The notes under the pieces: generated by a model
Seen by the model: only the letters and a program-made list of their open reading frames with translations
Databases searched by the model: none
Told to the model about the DNA's origin: nothing
From: CAXBBB01 sp963815505
Lineage (GTDB): Bacteria > Bacteroidota > Rhodothermia > Rhodothermales > BA12
Direction: 5' to 3'
DNA: 64,000 nt
Assembly (NCBI GenBank): GCA_963815505.1
Contig: CAWFGU010000003.1
Span: forward strand, 99,480-163,479
Shown: positions 18,854 to 30,712 of the stretch, one piece after another
Position numbering within the stretch: the stretch's first letter is position 1
How the letters are laid out: the number at the start of each line of letters is the position of its first letter
Position numbers and translations under genes: made by a program

Positions 18854-20624
18854 GTGTCTACTCCCCCCCTGCTAGGCTCCTATCCCACTGACTCCGGCGT
18901 TCGCTTCCACCTCTGGGCACCGAGCGCCGAGCGTCTGGCGATCCACTTGGAGGGCGGCGCGGTTCTTCCTCTCGAACCGCAGGGCGACGGGACGTTTCTC
19001 CTCACAACCGATCAGGCCCATATCGGGACACGGTACCGACTGTCGATGGACGACGGCTCTCCGATGCCCGATCCGGTCAGCCGCTTCCAGCCCGAGGGCG
19101 TACACGGACCGTCTCAGGTAGTTGGCGTAGACTTTGAATGGACGGACGACGACTGGCGAGGCGTGCCCCGGCAGGACTTGGTTTTCTACGAACTGCACGT
19201 CGGCACGTTTACACCCGAAGGCACATTCGCGGCGGCGACCGAGAAGCTGGCCTACCTGCGCGACCTGGGCATTACAGCCATCGAGTTGATGCCGCTCGCC
19301 GACTGGCCCGGACGCTGGGGATGGGGCTACGACCACGCCGCCCTATTCGCCCCCTCTCGCGCCTATGGAGCGCCCGACGACTTGCGGCGGCTGGTGGACG
19401 AGGCCCACTCGCTCGGAATGGCCGTCTTTCACGACGTGATCTACAACCACCTAGGACCCGACGGCAGCTACTCGGCGGCATTCGGCCCGATGTTTACTAG
19501 ATCAGCATCACACACCCTGGGGCAGCGCGATCAACCTCGACGACGAGGGCAGCGCAGCCGTTCGGCGCCTGTTCGTCGACAACGCGCGGATGTGGCTGAC
19601 CGAGTACCGGATGGACGGCTTGCGCCTAGACGCGACCGACCAGCTCTACGATGACGGAAGCCCCCACTTCCTCGCCCAACTCACCGCCGCCGTAGACGCC
19701 CTGCCCGGCTGGAATCGCGTGCTGATCGCCGAAGATCATCGCAACCTGAACACGGTCGTTCAACCGCGAGCCGAAGGCGGCTATGGGCTGGACGGAGTAT
19801 GGGTCGACGACTTCCACCACTTGATACGCAACCACATCGCAGGCGACGAGGAGCTGTACTATGCCGGTTACAAGAACAGTACGGCCGAGCAGATCGCCGA
19901 TACGATCAATACGAACTGGTTTTACACCGGGCAGACGGCTGCTCACTGGGGTAAAACGCGCGGAAGCGATCCGGCAGGGCAGACGCCAGATCAGGCCGTG
20001 TTCTGCATCCAGAATCACGACCAGATCGGCAACCGTCCGCTGGGCAATCGGCTGAGCGAAGACACGAAACCCGATCAATTCCGCGCTGCTTCGGCTCTGC
20101 TGCTGTTCTGCCCGCAGCTTCCGCTGCTGTTTCAAGGGCAAGAGTGGGCCGCGACCGCGCCGTTCCTGTTTTTCTCGGACCACGAACCCGAACTGGGAGC
20201 CAAGGTGACGGCAGGTCGAAAGGAGGAGTTCGCCGGATTCAGCGGCTTTTCGGGCGACGTTCCCGATCCCCAGGACCCCTCCAGTTTTGAGCGTTCCAAA
20301 CTCGACTGGTCCGAGATCGACTCCCCAAGCCACGGCCCCATCCTCGACCTCTACCGCGACCTGCTCGCCCTGCGCCGCAGCCTGCCGCACGGCCGCGCCA
20401 ACGCTGCGGCACATGGCGAAAGCCTCCTCACCGTCCAACGTGGAGACTTCCTGCTCGTTGCCTGCTTGCGCGGAGCCGGATCGGTTGAACTGGGCGAGTG
20501 GAAAGACGCTCGCATCGTGCTTGACACGGCCGCCGAGCGCTACGGCGACGGTGGTCCCTACCGCACGCCCGAACGCGGATCGCTGCGGTTCGCCCGCCCC
20601 GCTGCCCTGGTGTTGCGGCGATAA
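18854..20624 (+). CDS. treZ: malto-oligosyltrehalose trehalohydrolase (one frameshift)
   Basis: TreZ cleaves trehalose from maltooligosyltrehalose made by TreY. The N-terminal immunoglobulin-like domain (VRFHLWAPSAERLAIHLEGG) precedes a GH13 barrel with YELHVGTFTPEGTF, WGYDHAALFAPSRAYG and DVIYNHLGPDG. At about 19499 one extra A breaks the frame; removing it restores FT-DQHHTPWGSAINLDDEG and leads into MDGLRLDATDQLYDDG (nucleophile Asp), VLIAEDH (acid/base Glu) and CIQNHDQIGNRPLG. The rejoined protein is about 590 residues, normal for the family. The second half is a clean open frame to 20624. It is 78 bases upstream of treY, which is its obligate partner in making trehalose from glucan. Confidence 0.9.
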
Positions 20625-20702
20625 GCCTGCTTCGTTCCGGCCCATTAAGCTCAGCCAGAGCAGCAACGTCCGCCAGACCTTCCTCCTCACGCTAGTTCTC
20701 CC

Positions 20703-23324
20703 TTGTCCTCTACGTTCCGCGCCACCTACCGCCTCCAACTCCATCCCGGCTTCGATTTCGCAGCGTCGTGCGAGGTCGTGCCGTACCTGGCCGATTTGGG
20801 CGTGAGTCACCTGTATCTGTCGCCTATCATGCGGGCGCGCAAGGGGTCGACGCATGGCTACGACGTGGTGGATCACAACGCGATCAACGAGGAGTTAGGC
20901 GGGCGCGAAGGGTTCGATCGGCTCCGTGAGAGATGTGTCGCTCACGGAATGGGTATCATCCTCGACTTTGTGCCCAACCATGCGGGCGTCGGGTCGGAAA
21001 ACAAGGCGTGGCAAGACGTACTCGCTTATGGTCCGTCGTCGAGCTATGCGCGACTCTTCGACATCGACTGGATGCCGCTCAAAGACGAACTGGAAGGCAA
21101 GGTGCTGCTACCTTTTCTGGGGTCGACCTATGGCGAGTGCCTGGAGGGGGGAGATCTGACGCTGCACTACTCGGACGGACGGTACTGCCTCGACTACTAC
21201 GACAACCGATTCGCCCTGTCGCCCGCCTCGTACGGCCCGATTCTGAACACGCTGCTCGGCACGTACGAGCGCGAGGATCCGTACTGGGACCTCAAAGACC
21301 TCGCCGATGCCTACGCAACGCTCGAACCGCGCGAGCGCGACAAAGCAGAAACCCTGCGGCTCCGGCTGATGGCCCTGGGCGAGCGCGTCGATTTGGCGGC
21401 GGCATCGGACCTGATGGAGCCTTCGGATCTGCACGACGTGCTCGAGCGGCAATTCTGGCGGCTGAGTTATTGGAAAACGGCGGGGCACGAAATCAACTAC
21501 AGCCGCTTCTTCGACATCAACGGACTGGCGGCGCTGCGCATGGAAGACGACCGCGTGTTCTGGCAGGCGCACAAACTGCTCGGCGAACTGCTCATGCTGC
21601 CCGGTGTCGACGGCGTGCGCATCGATCACGTCGACGGACTGCTCGACCCACACCTCTACCTCGAGCGGCTGCGTGATCTGGGGGCGAACCACGTCTGGGT
21701 CGAGAAGATTTTCGGCCAGGGCGAAACGCTGCCAACGGACTGGCCGGTCGAAGGCACGACGGGTTACCGGTTCATGAACGACGCTGTCGGCGTTCTCCTC
21801 TTTCCGGGCGGCGAGGACGCGCTCAACCGAACGTACCGGCGTCAGGTGCCGGACGGACTGCCGTTCGCCGAGGTCGCCTATAACGGCAAGCGGCTGGTGA
21901 TGCAGACCTCGCTGTCGAGCGAGCTCTTCCGGCTGGCCTACGAACTCGACCTGCTCTCCGAAAGCGACTACCGCACGCGCGACTTCACGCTCGAAGCGCT
22001 GCGCGAGGCGCTGGCCGAGATCATCGCGTCGATGGACCGCTACCGCACCTACCTGCCCCACGAAGTCGAGGAGTCGGCGGGCGTGCTGCGCGAAGCCGTC
22101 GAGCGGGCGCAGCGGCGCGATCCGGCAGGCGAGCGCTCGGTCTACGGCTTCATCGAGCGCGTGCTGATGGGCGACGTGCTTCCTTCCCAACGGTCGGCAC
22201 GGCGCAAGATCGTGGGCCGGTTCCAGCAGTATAGCGCGCCGGTCATGGCAAAGGGTGTCGAGGACACAGCGTTCTACCGGTGGACGCGGCTGGCGGCGCT
22301 CAACGAAGTCGGCGGCGAACCCGATCACTTCGGAACGACGCCCGAAGCGCTACACGCCCGCGCCCGCTACCGCGCCCGCGTCTACCCCAACGCGCTGCTC
22401 GCTACCGCGACGCACGATCATAAGCGCGGCGAGGACACGCGCCTGCGCATCGCCGCGCTCTCCGAGTTCGCTGGCGAGTGGGAAGTCATAAGCGGCGCGC
22501 TGGCCGACGTGGGCAGCCGCTACGTCCAGGTCGTGCGCCCGCTTCCAGACGACGCCTACCTGTTCGCCCAAACGCTGATCGCTCTGTGGCACGACGCCGA
22601 CCGCGACTCGCTGACAGGACCGGCTGGCCGCCTACGCGCTCAAAGCCGCGCGCGAGAGCAAACGCCACACCAGTTGGATCACACCGGACGACGCGTACGA
22701 GCAGGCCCTGGACGCCTACGTCCGAGGCGTAACGACGGACGCAGAAACGTCCGGCATCCTCGACGACCTGAGCGCCCAAATCGCGCAGGCCGCCTTTACC
22801 AAAACGATCAGCCAGACGCTGCTCAAGCTCACCCAGCCCGGCGTCCCCGACCTGTACCAGGGCACCGAGCGCCTCGACCTGTCCCTCGTCGATCCTGACA
22901 ACCGCCGCCCCGTCGACTTCGATGCGCTGAGCGACCAGTTAGTCGGCTGTACGCCCGTTCATCGACGCTCCGAGATGGACACAATCACGCGCTACGACCG
23001 ACGAGCAGAATCCGCTGATGAAGCATGCCGTCCTCGCCAGCCTTCTCGGCGCTCCGAAAGCGGCTTCCCGATCTCTTCGCCGGATCGTACCAAGCGCTCG
23101 ACGCGCCCGAACCTCTCGTTGCCTACGCGCGCCAGGGAGGCGGCGCCCAACTCGTCGTAATTCTGCCGCGCTGGATGCCCAATTCCGACGAGGAACTGAG
23201 CGTCGACCTCCCCGAGGGCGACGGAGCGTGGCGTTGCATCCTCACCAGCGAGCACGCAGACGGACCGAGCGTCACCCTTGCTCGCCCGGTTCTGTGGCGC
23301 GCGTTCGTGCGGGAGACTCGCTAG
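20703..23324 (+). CDS. treY: malto-oligosyltrehalose synthase (about three frameshifts near the 3' end)
   Basis: TreY converts the reducing-end alpha-1,4 bond of glucans to an alpha-1,1 bond. The TTG at 20703 starts directly on the conserved STFRATYRLQLHPGFDF. GH13 motifs follow: ILDFVPNHAGVG, GVRIDHVDGLLDP (nucleophile), VWVEKIFGQGE (acid/base) and TGYRFMNDA. The first frame is intact to about 22617, where an extra G in a GG pair shifts it; the next frame continues DRLAAYALKAARESKRH through TQPGVPDLYQGTE and LVDPDNRRPVDF. Further shifts between 22935 and 22985 and at about 23047 lead to LASLLALRKRLPDLFAGSY and the natural end. Repaired length is about 870 residues. The last 53 bases overlap the convergent sensor-kinase gene. 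Confidence 0.88.
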
Positions 23325-25203
23325 GCACGCGCGAAGGCAGCAGGACCGTAAACGTGGTCCCCTCGCCCACTGCGCTGTCGACTGATATCGAGCCGCCCAA
23401 GCCTTCGATCAGGTGGTGCGTGATACTCAGCCCCAATCCGGCGCCCTCATGGGAGCGGCTCATCTCGGTACTCTCCTGCGCGAACGGCTCGAACAGCTTG
23501 CGCTGGAAGTCGGGCGAGATGCCCTTCCCGGTGTCGGCAACGACGAGCGCGATGTTGGCTTCGCGGTACGCAAGCCGAACCGAGACGCCGCCCGTCTGAG
23601 TAAACTTGACAGCATTGCCGACGAGGTTGGTCACGATCCGCTCGACGGCCGTCGAATCTGTTAGCACGACGAGCGAGTCAGGAGTGGATTCGAACGTCAG
23701 AGTCAGCCCCTTCTGCCCGGCGATGGACGTGAGCAGGGCGAGCAGTTCGCGAATCTTCTGGGCGAGATCGACGGGTCTGATTTTGGGAACGAAGCCCGCC
23801 GCGTCGAACCGTGCCAGATCGAGCACACTGTTCAGCGTGTCCAACAGCCGCTCTCCGCCGTTGGCAATCAGCCCGGCGAACTCGCGGTGCTCGTCGTTCT
23901 CGATCTCGGTTGAGAGGATGTCGGCAAAGCCAATGATGCCCGCCAGCGGCGTCCGCAGTTCGTGGCTCATGTTGGCGACGAACGACGACTGCAGGCGCGC
24001 CAGTTCTTCGGCCTCCTCGCGCGCCTCAATCAGTCCTTCCTCGTAGATCTTACGCTTGCTGATGTCGCGCGCAAGAAAGATCAGGTGCGTACCGTCGCCC
24101 CAATCGAACAGGTACGCCTGCACCTCGATGGGAATGGTCGCGCCGTCGATACGGATGAGTGTTAACTCGGCTTCGGCTTGCCCGTTTTGGAGCGCCCAGT
24201 AGACGAGGCGGCGTACCGAACTCGTCGGTCTGTACAGCTCGTCGATGCGCAGCCGGGAATGTGTCTCTTCGGGATAACCCGTCATGGCGACGGCGCTTGG
24301 ATTGAGCGTGAACTCGACCGGGCGCATGCCTTCCATCTTGGCGACGACCACGGCCTCGCCCACTCGGTCGAAGAGTGCTTGGTAGCGATTCTCCACCCGC
24401 GCCTGCGCGGCGGCTCGCTCACGCGCCTGCTTCCACATCACCGTCACCCAGATCACGCACGCGAGCGCGACGAGCAGCAAGGTCACCAGCACACCGATTA
24501 TCGCTCCGCGTCCCATTCCCAACCTCTGCACGTCCGAGATCTCACGCGGCAACAGCTGGTAACCGGACGCATAGGGGGCGGTATCGTCGTACTGATTCAA
24601 GATCCCCGTGACGCGCACCCGGGCGCCCTCTTCGATGTGATCCACGCGATCGCTGCCGTCCATTTGAACCGCGTAGATCAATGCCCCATCGTTCACGACA
24701 GCCAGTAGTTCGATCGGCCCCGTCGTCACGCGGCCTGCAACTCTTCCTTCCAGCGTGACGAGATTTCCTTCCTGCGCTTCAGCGTTGGAAGCGTCGTACG
24801 AAACCGCCTCCGGTTCGATCGGGGTCGCATCAACCCGCCGCACGCTGAGGATACTCACCCCGGAGAGGCCCTTGTATTGGACGACGATGCCGGTTGCCTG
24901 GACGCTGTCGCCGCGCTCGAACGGAGGTTGCTTCTCGAACGAGTGTAGAAAGATGGATCCGGTCGCGTCACGGATGGGGAGTGCGACCTGGCCGAGGGAC
25001 AATTCGGCCGTACTCGCCAGCAGGCGTCCGGAAACCGTGAGCGTGTCGCCCAGGCGGTCGGGGATCGTATCCCCATCGCGGTCGATGCGGGCCTGGACGA
25101 TGGGCGTTACGTTGGCCGACACTTGCGACTGCGCGCGCGCCGGTTCGACCACGCACCACGCGAGGACGATCAGCAAGGGCGCACGCAGTCGCTGCGGGAT
25201 CAT
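23272..25203 (-). CDS. membrane PAS histidine kinase with extracytoplasmic tandem OB-fold-like sensor
   Basis: A 643-residue kinase. A signal peptide (PLLIVLAWCVVEPARAQ) is followed by about 200 exported residues containing two similar beta-barrel segments (about 50-125, LTVSGRLLAS; about 145-222, LVTLEGRVAG) that look like OB folds. Then come a transmembrane helix (about 233-255), a PAS domain (about 272-385, ENRYQALFDRVGEAVV), the H-box MSHELRTPLAGIIGF (His414), the N-box NLVGNAVKF, G1 DTGKGIS and G2 GAGLGLSI. There is no receiver domain. The ATG at 25203 overlaps the glgX stop by four bases, so it is the second gene of a glgX operon. The 3' end overlaps treY antisense by 53 bases. Confidence 0.85.
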   Translation of the reverse strand: MIPQRLRAPLLIVLAWCVVEPARAQSQVSANVTPIVQARIDRDGDTIPDRLGDTLTVSGRLLASTAELSLGQVALPIRDATGSIFLHSFEKQPPFERGDSVQATGIVVQYKGLSGVSILSVRRVDATPIEPEAVSYDASNAEAQEGNLVTLEGRVAGRVTTGPIELLAVVNDGALIYAVQMDGSDRVDHIEEGARVRVTGILNQYDDTAPYASGYQLLPREISDVQRLGMGRGAIIGVLVTLLLVALACVIWVTVMWKQARERAAAQARVENRYQALFDRVGEAVVVAKMEGMRPVEFTLNPSAVAMTGYPEETHSRLRIDELYRPTSSVRRLVYWALQNGQAEAELTLIRIDGATIPIEVQAYLFDWGDGTHLIFLARDISKRKIYEEGLIEAREEAEELARLQSSFVANMSHELRTPLAGIIGFADILSTEIENDEHREFAGLIANGGERLLDTLNSVLDLARFDAAGFVPKIRPVDLAQKIRELLALLTSIAGQKGLTLTFESTPDSLVVLTDSTAVERIVTNLVGNAVKFTQTGGVSVRLAYREANIALVVADTGKGISPDFQRKLFEPFAQESTEMSRSHEGAGLGLSITHHLIEGLGGSISVDSAVGEGTTFTVLLPSRVPSESPARTRATEPGEQG

Positions 25204-27428
25204 GCGGCGTCCGGGTAGGTCAGGCTGGCTTCGAGCACGAGCACCGACAGCGCGGGCACGTCGACCGTTTCGTCGTTGTGAACGGCGTCGGCGGCGGCGT
25301 AGCGCTTGAACGGCGCCGGGATGGTCCAGTGCTCGATGCCGTGCTCGTCGAAGTCGGGCAGATCAAACGAGCGCGTTTCGTTCGACCGGTTGAACAGGAC
25401 GAGGAACGTCGTGTCGTCCATTTCCTCACCCTGAGGCGTGCGTCGGTGCAGCGTCTCGCCGCGCAGCAGGAGGCCGAACGACGGAAGCTCCCAGTCGGAC
25501 CAGTCGGGGTTCTCCATCGGCGTGCCGTCCGGGTGCCACCACGTCGCGTCGACGATGCCGTCCTCGTCGGGCTGGCCCGAGAGAAAGGCGTAGCGTCGGA
25601 ACGTCGGGTGCGCGGCGCGGAAGTGGATGAGGTCCTGCACGTACGCCAAGAACTCTGCCTGCCGCTCATCGAGGTCCCAGTCGTACCACGCCAGTTCGTT
25701 GTCCTGCGCATACGTGTTGTTGTTGCCTTGCTTGGTGCGGGAGAGTTCGTCACCGCCGAGCATCATCGGCACGCCCTGCGAGAGCATTAGCGTCGCCATC
25801 ATACTGCGCTGCATTGCGTAGCGCTTGTCGAGGATACCGGGATCGTCTGTCGGGCCTTCGACGCCGAAGTTGACCGAGAAGTTGGGTTCGTGTCCGTCGC
25901 GGTTGTTCTCGCCGTTGGCGTGGTTGTGCTTGTGCTCGTAGCTCGCCATGTCGTGCAGCGTGAAGCCGTCGTGCGCCGTCACAAAGTTGATCGAGGCTGT
26001 AGGGCGTCGTCCGCTGTTGTTGTAGAGATCGGACGATCCGGCGATGCGCGTTGCCAGTGCGCCCTTGAGGCCCCGGTCGCCGCGCCAGAAGCGCCGGACG
26101 GTGTCGCGGTAGTCGCCGTTCCACTCGGTCCACTGCCACGGAAAGCCGCCGACGAGGTAGCCGCCCGGCCCCAAATCCCACGGCTCGGCGATCAGCTTGA
26201 CTTGGCTGAGAACAGGGTCCTGCTGGATCGTCTTGAAGAACGCCGAGAGCATGTTCACGTCGGTCAGTTCGCGCGCCAGTGTCGCGGCGAGGTCAAAGCG
26301 AAAGCCGTCGACGTGCATCTCGGTCACCCAGTAGCGCAGGCTGTCCATCACGAGTTGGAGCACGTGCCCGTTGCCCATGTCGACCGTATTGCCGGTCCCG
26401 GTGTAGTCGGTGAGGTAGCGCGCGTCGGGCGCCGTTTTGTAGTAGCTCCGGTTGTCGATCCCGCGCATCGAGAGCGTGGGCCCCAAGTGGTTGCCCTCGC
26501 CGGTGTGGTTGTAGACTACGTCGAGGATGACCTCGAGGCCGTGGGCGTGGAACGTGCGGACCATCGTTTTGAACTCTTGCACGCTTCCGGCGCCCTCGTG
26601 CGTCGCGTAAGACGGCTCGGGAGCGAAGAAGCCGAGCGTGTTGTAGCCCCAATAGTTGCGCAGTCCCATCTCGACCAGCCGCTGATCTTGCACGATGCTG
26701 TGGACCGGCAGAAACTGAACCGACGTGACGCCCAGCTTCTTGAGGTGCTCGATGATCGGCGGCGAGCAGGCGCCCAGGTACGTTCCCTGGATCGACTCGG
26801 GCACGTCGGGGTGCAGCTTGGACAGACCCTTAACGTGCGTCTCGTAGAGGACGGTGTCGGGCCACGGAACCGACGGCGGGCGGTCGTGCCCCCAGGGAAA
26901 CGCCGGGTTGACGACCTCGCCTAGCGGAGCGAAGCCCGAGCTGTCGACCGTGCTCATCGACAGGTCGCCCTCGGGGTCCCCGAAGACGTAGCCGAAGAGG
27001 CTCTCGTCCCACGTCAGCGCGCGGCCGATGGACTTGGCGTAGGGGTCGAGGACGACCTTGTGCGGATTGTAGCGAAAGCCTTGCTGGGGCACGTACGGGC
27101 CGTGCACGCGGAAGCCGTAGAGCTGACCCGGACGCAGCGAGGGCAGGTAGCCGTGCCAGATCGGCCCGGTTTTTTCGGTAATCGCAAACGTCGCGGCGGG
27201 CGGCTGATCGGGATGGTCGAACAATACCAGTTCAACGGCCGTCGCAGTCTCGGAGTAGAGCGAGAAGTTGACGCCGATGCCATCCCACGTGGCACCCATC
27301 GGATACGGATGACCGGGAAGCGGCGCATGCGGAAGCCCCAGCGTAGAGGCCAGGCGCGTCGATGGACCAGACGGTTCTAGGACGCCGCTCAGAATGGGCG
27401 TAGAGGGATCGGTGTTCGGTTCGGACAT
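25200..27428 (-). CDS. glgX: glycogen debranching enzyme (isoamylase type)
   Basis: A 742-residue GH13 enzyme that hydrolyses alpha-1,6 branches of glycogen or limit dextrins. An N-terminal CBM48-like domain (GATWDGIGVNFSLYSETATA) precedes the barrel with DVVYNHTGEGN, VDGFRFDLAATLARE (nucleophile Asp), LIAEPWDLGPGGY (acid/base Glu) and VTAHDGFTL. The loop GGDELSRTKQGNNNTYAQDN is typical of GlgX/TreX. Length is slightly above E. coli GlgX owing to a polar N-terminal extension of about 40 residues. The gene is divergent from glgE, with a 259-base shared upstream region that contains a 15-base palindrome, and is coupled to the downstream sensor kinase. Confidence 0.93.
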   Translation of the reverse strand: MSEPNTDPSTPILSGVLEPSGPSTRLASTLGLPHAPLPGHPYPMGATWDGIGVNFSLYSETATAVELVLFDHPDQPPAATFAITEKTGPIWHGYLPSLRPGQLYGFRVHGPYVPQQGFRYNPHKVVLDPYAKSIGRALTWDESLFGYVFGDPEGDLSMSTVDSSGFAPLGEVVNPAFPWGHDRPPSVPWPDTVLYETHVKGLSKLHPDVPESIQGTYLGACSPPIIEHLKKLGVTSVQFLPVHSIVQDQRLVEMGLRNYWGYNTLGFFAPEPSYATHEGAGSVQEFKTMVRTFHAHGLEVILDVVYNHTGEGNHLGPTLSMRGIDNRSYYKTAPDARYLTDYTGTGNTVDMGNGHVLQLVMDSLRYWVTEMHVDGFRFDLAATLARELTDVNMLSAFFKTIQQDPVLSQVKLIAEPWDLGPGGYLVGGFPWQWTEWNGDYRDTVRRFWRGDRGLKGALATRIAGSSDLYNNSGRRPTASINFVTAHDGFTLHDMASYEHKHNHANGENNRDGHEPNFSVNFGVEGPTDDPGILDKRYAMQRSMMATLMLSQGVPMMLGGDELSRTKQGNNNTYAQDNELAWYDWDLDERQAEFLAYVQDLIHFRAAHPTFRRYAFLSGQPDEDGIVDATWWHPDGTPMENPDWSDWELPSFGLLLRGETLHRRTPQGEEMDDTTFLVLFNRSNETRSFDLPDFDEHGIEHWTIPAPFKRYAAADAVHNDETVDVPALSVLVLEASLTYPDAA

Positions 27429-27457
27429 ACGAGAAAAAGCGTGGGATGAGACGCGGC

Positions 27458-27472
27458 GGACTTCAGAAGTCC
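27458..27472. promoter_or_regulatory. 15-base palindrome in the glgX-glgE intergenic region
   Basis: GGACTTCAGAAGTCC forms two 6-base arms around a 3-base centre, 29 bases upstream of the glgX start codon and 215 upstream of glgE. Its position between two divergent glucan genes makes it a candidate operator; it could also be a short dispersed repeat. No second copy was noticed in the window. Confidence 0.3.
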
Positions 27473-27687
27473 AGCCTCCAAGAATAGGCAGTAAATCAAC
27501 GTATACGTCCTCTCACCTCCTCGTGATCGACCGAACACGCACGGGCTTAACACCGAACCGAACGCGACGACAGTTCGCCCGAACCGGAAGCGCTTCTCCT
27601 TGCACCGTCCCCGTTTGGTAACTCTGTCATCTGAACTTGGTCGACCAGGTTTCGTCTGATGGTTTCTCCCGATGCCCCTTTCGTTCC

Positions 27688-29685
<1,998 letters not shown>

Positions 29686-29711
29686 GTTGGTCGCCCAAAC
29701 CGCGCACTCCG

Positions 29712-30299
29712 ATGGCCGAACTCGGTCCCCACGACTGGACGCTCGCCGACTACTTGGCGCACGAAGCCGCGCACGTCGGCCAGAAACCCAACTATGAGTG
29801 GGACGGACGCGGGCCTGTCATGATGTCGGGAGCGTCATTCGACCACCACATCATCGCTTCGAACCTGTTCGACATCACAAGTCCACAGTTTAGAAAACGC
29901 GGCTGCCGCATCGGAAACGATTTGCGCGTGCGAGTGGACGAGGCGCAGTTCCGATACAGGTACCCCGACTTGGTCGCGCACTGCAAACCTGCCGACCTGA
30001 CGGACGAACGCCCTCCCTCTCTACGAAATCCCATCTTGCTGATCGAGATTTTGTCTCCCCCGACTTCATCGGTCGACATGCGAGAGAAACTGGTCGAATA
30101 TCGAGGCATTTCAAGCCTGCTCGAATACTGGATCGTCTCGACCGATGCGCCCTACTTGCTTCGGTACGACTTTTCTGGTCCCGCCGTGATCGTATATCCG
30201 TACAGAGGCTTGAACGTCACGTTCACGAGCGAGCCGCTGGGCGTCACCGTCGCCCTCGCCGATGTGTTCGCTGACCTCGATTTCGAGAGCGAAGACTGA
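29712..30299 (+). CDS. Uma2 family (DUF820) putative nuclease
   Basis: A 195-residue protein with the Uma2 layout: an N-terminal TLADYLAHEA helix, then YEWDGRGPVMMSGAS, a RYRYPDLVAHC strand and the core ILLIEILSPPTSSVDMREK followed by SSLLEYWIV. These give the Asp, Glu-x-Leu and Lys positions of a restriction-endonuclease-like PD-(D/E)xK site. Uma2 proteins are multi-copy in cyanobacteria and some other bacteria, and their biological role is unsettled. It starts 26 bases after the glgE stop in the same direction. It is the first gene of a 3.3-kb block of non-carbohydrate genes lying between glgE and treS. Confidence 0.82.
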   Translation: MAELGPHDWTLADYLAHEAAHVGQKPNYEWDGRGPVMMSGASFDHHIIASNLFDITSPQFRKRGCRIGNDLRVRVDEAQFRYRYPDLVAHCKPADLTDERPPSLRNPILLIEILSPPTSSVDMREKLVEYRGISSLLEYWIVSTDAPYLLRYDFSGPAVIVYPYRGLNVTFTSEPLGVTVALADVFADLDFESED

Positions 30300-30398
30300 C
30301 GACTCGGGCACAGGTGCGACGTATGTGCAACCTGCTGTGCGTGGGGCAACCGCCAGAGGTGAAAGCGGTACCTAATACACACCAACACACATACCGCT

Positions 30399-30620
30399 AT
30401 GGACAACCCTAAAAAGAACCACGACACCGCCGAGAACACGAACGCCATCAAGGACCCGTCCAACTGGACGACCGGCGACGAGCCGATGACCGGAGCCCAA
30501 GCATCGTACGTCCACACGCTCGCCGAAGAGGCAGGCGAAAAGGTCAACGACGACATGACCAAGGCCGAAGCGTCCGAGAAAATCGACGAACTCCAGCAAG
30601 AAACAGGACGCGGAGCCTGA
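30399..30620 (+). CDS. DUF3072 family small protein
   Basis: A 73-residue acidic, soluble protein. It begins with a polar segment and then DPSNWTTGDEPMTGAQASY, followed by VHTLAEEAGEKV and the helix MTKAEASEKIDELQQETG. The PMTGAQASYxxTL and LTKAEASxxIDELQ signatures identify DUF3072, a short helical domain of unknown function that is also seen fused to other domains. The ATG at 30399 follows a 99-base gap after the Uma2 gene, so it may have its own promoter. A strong stem-loop 25 bases after the stop fits a terminator. Confidence 0.82.
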   Translation: MDNPKKNHDTAENTNAIKDPSNWTTGDEPMTGAQASYVHTLAEEAGEKVNDDMTKAEASEKIDELQQETGRGA

Positions 30621-30645
30621 AGCTCTCCGCCTCACACCACACGAG

Positions 30646-30678
30646 CGCCCCGCTGGTCCATCTCGGACGAGTGGGGCG
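30646..30678 (+). terminator. intrinsic-type terminator after the DUF3072 gene
   Basis: A 14-base stem with one mismatch and a G-U pair (left arm CGCCCCGCTGGTCC, right arm GGACGAGTGGGGCG) closes a 5-base loop and is followed by GTTTCAGTTG. It has the same CGCCCC...GGGGCG outer stem as the hairpins inside the repeats at 31988 and 33008. Confidence 0.65.
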
Positions 30679-30712
30679 GTTTCAGTTGTAGACCCGGCGG
30701 GAAAACCGTGCG

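Noticed and set aside
19490..19510. Programmed frameshift in treZ
   Set aside because: No slippery heptamer or following structure was seen, and similar one-base breaks occur in seven other unrelated genes, so error is simpler.
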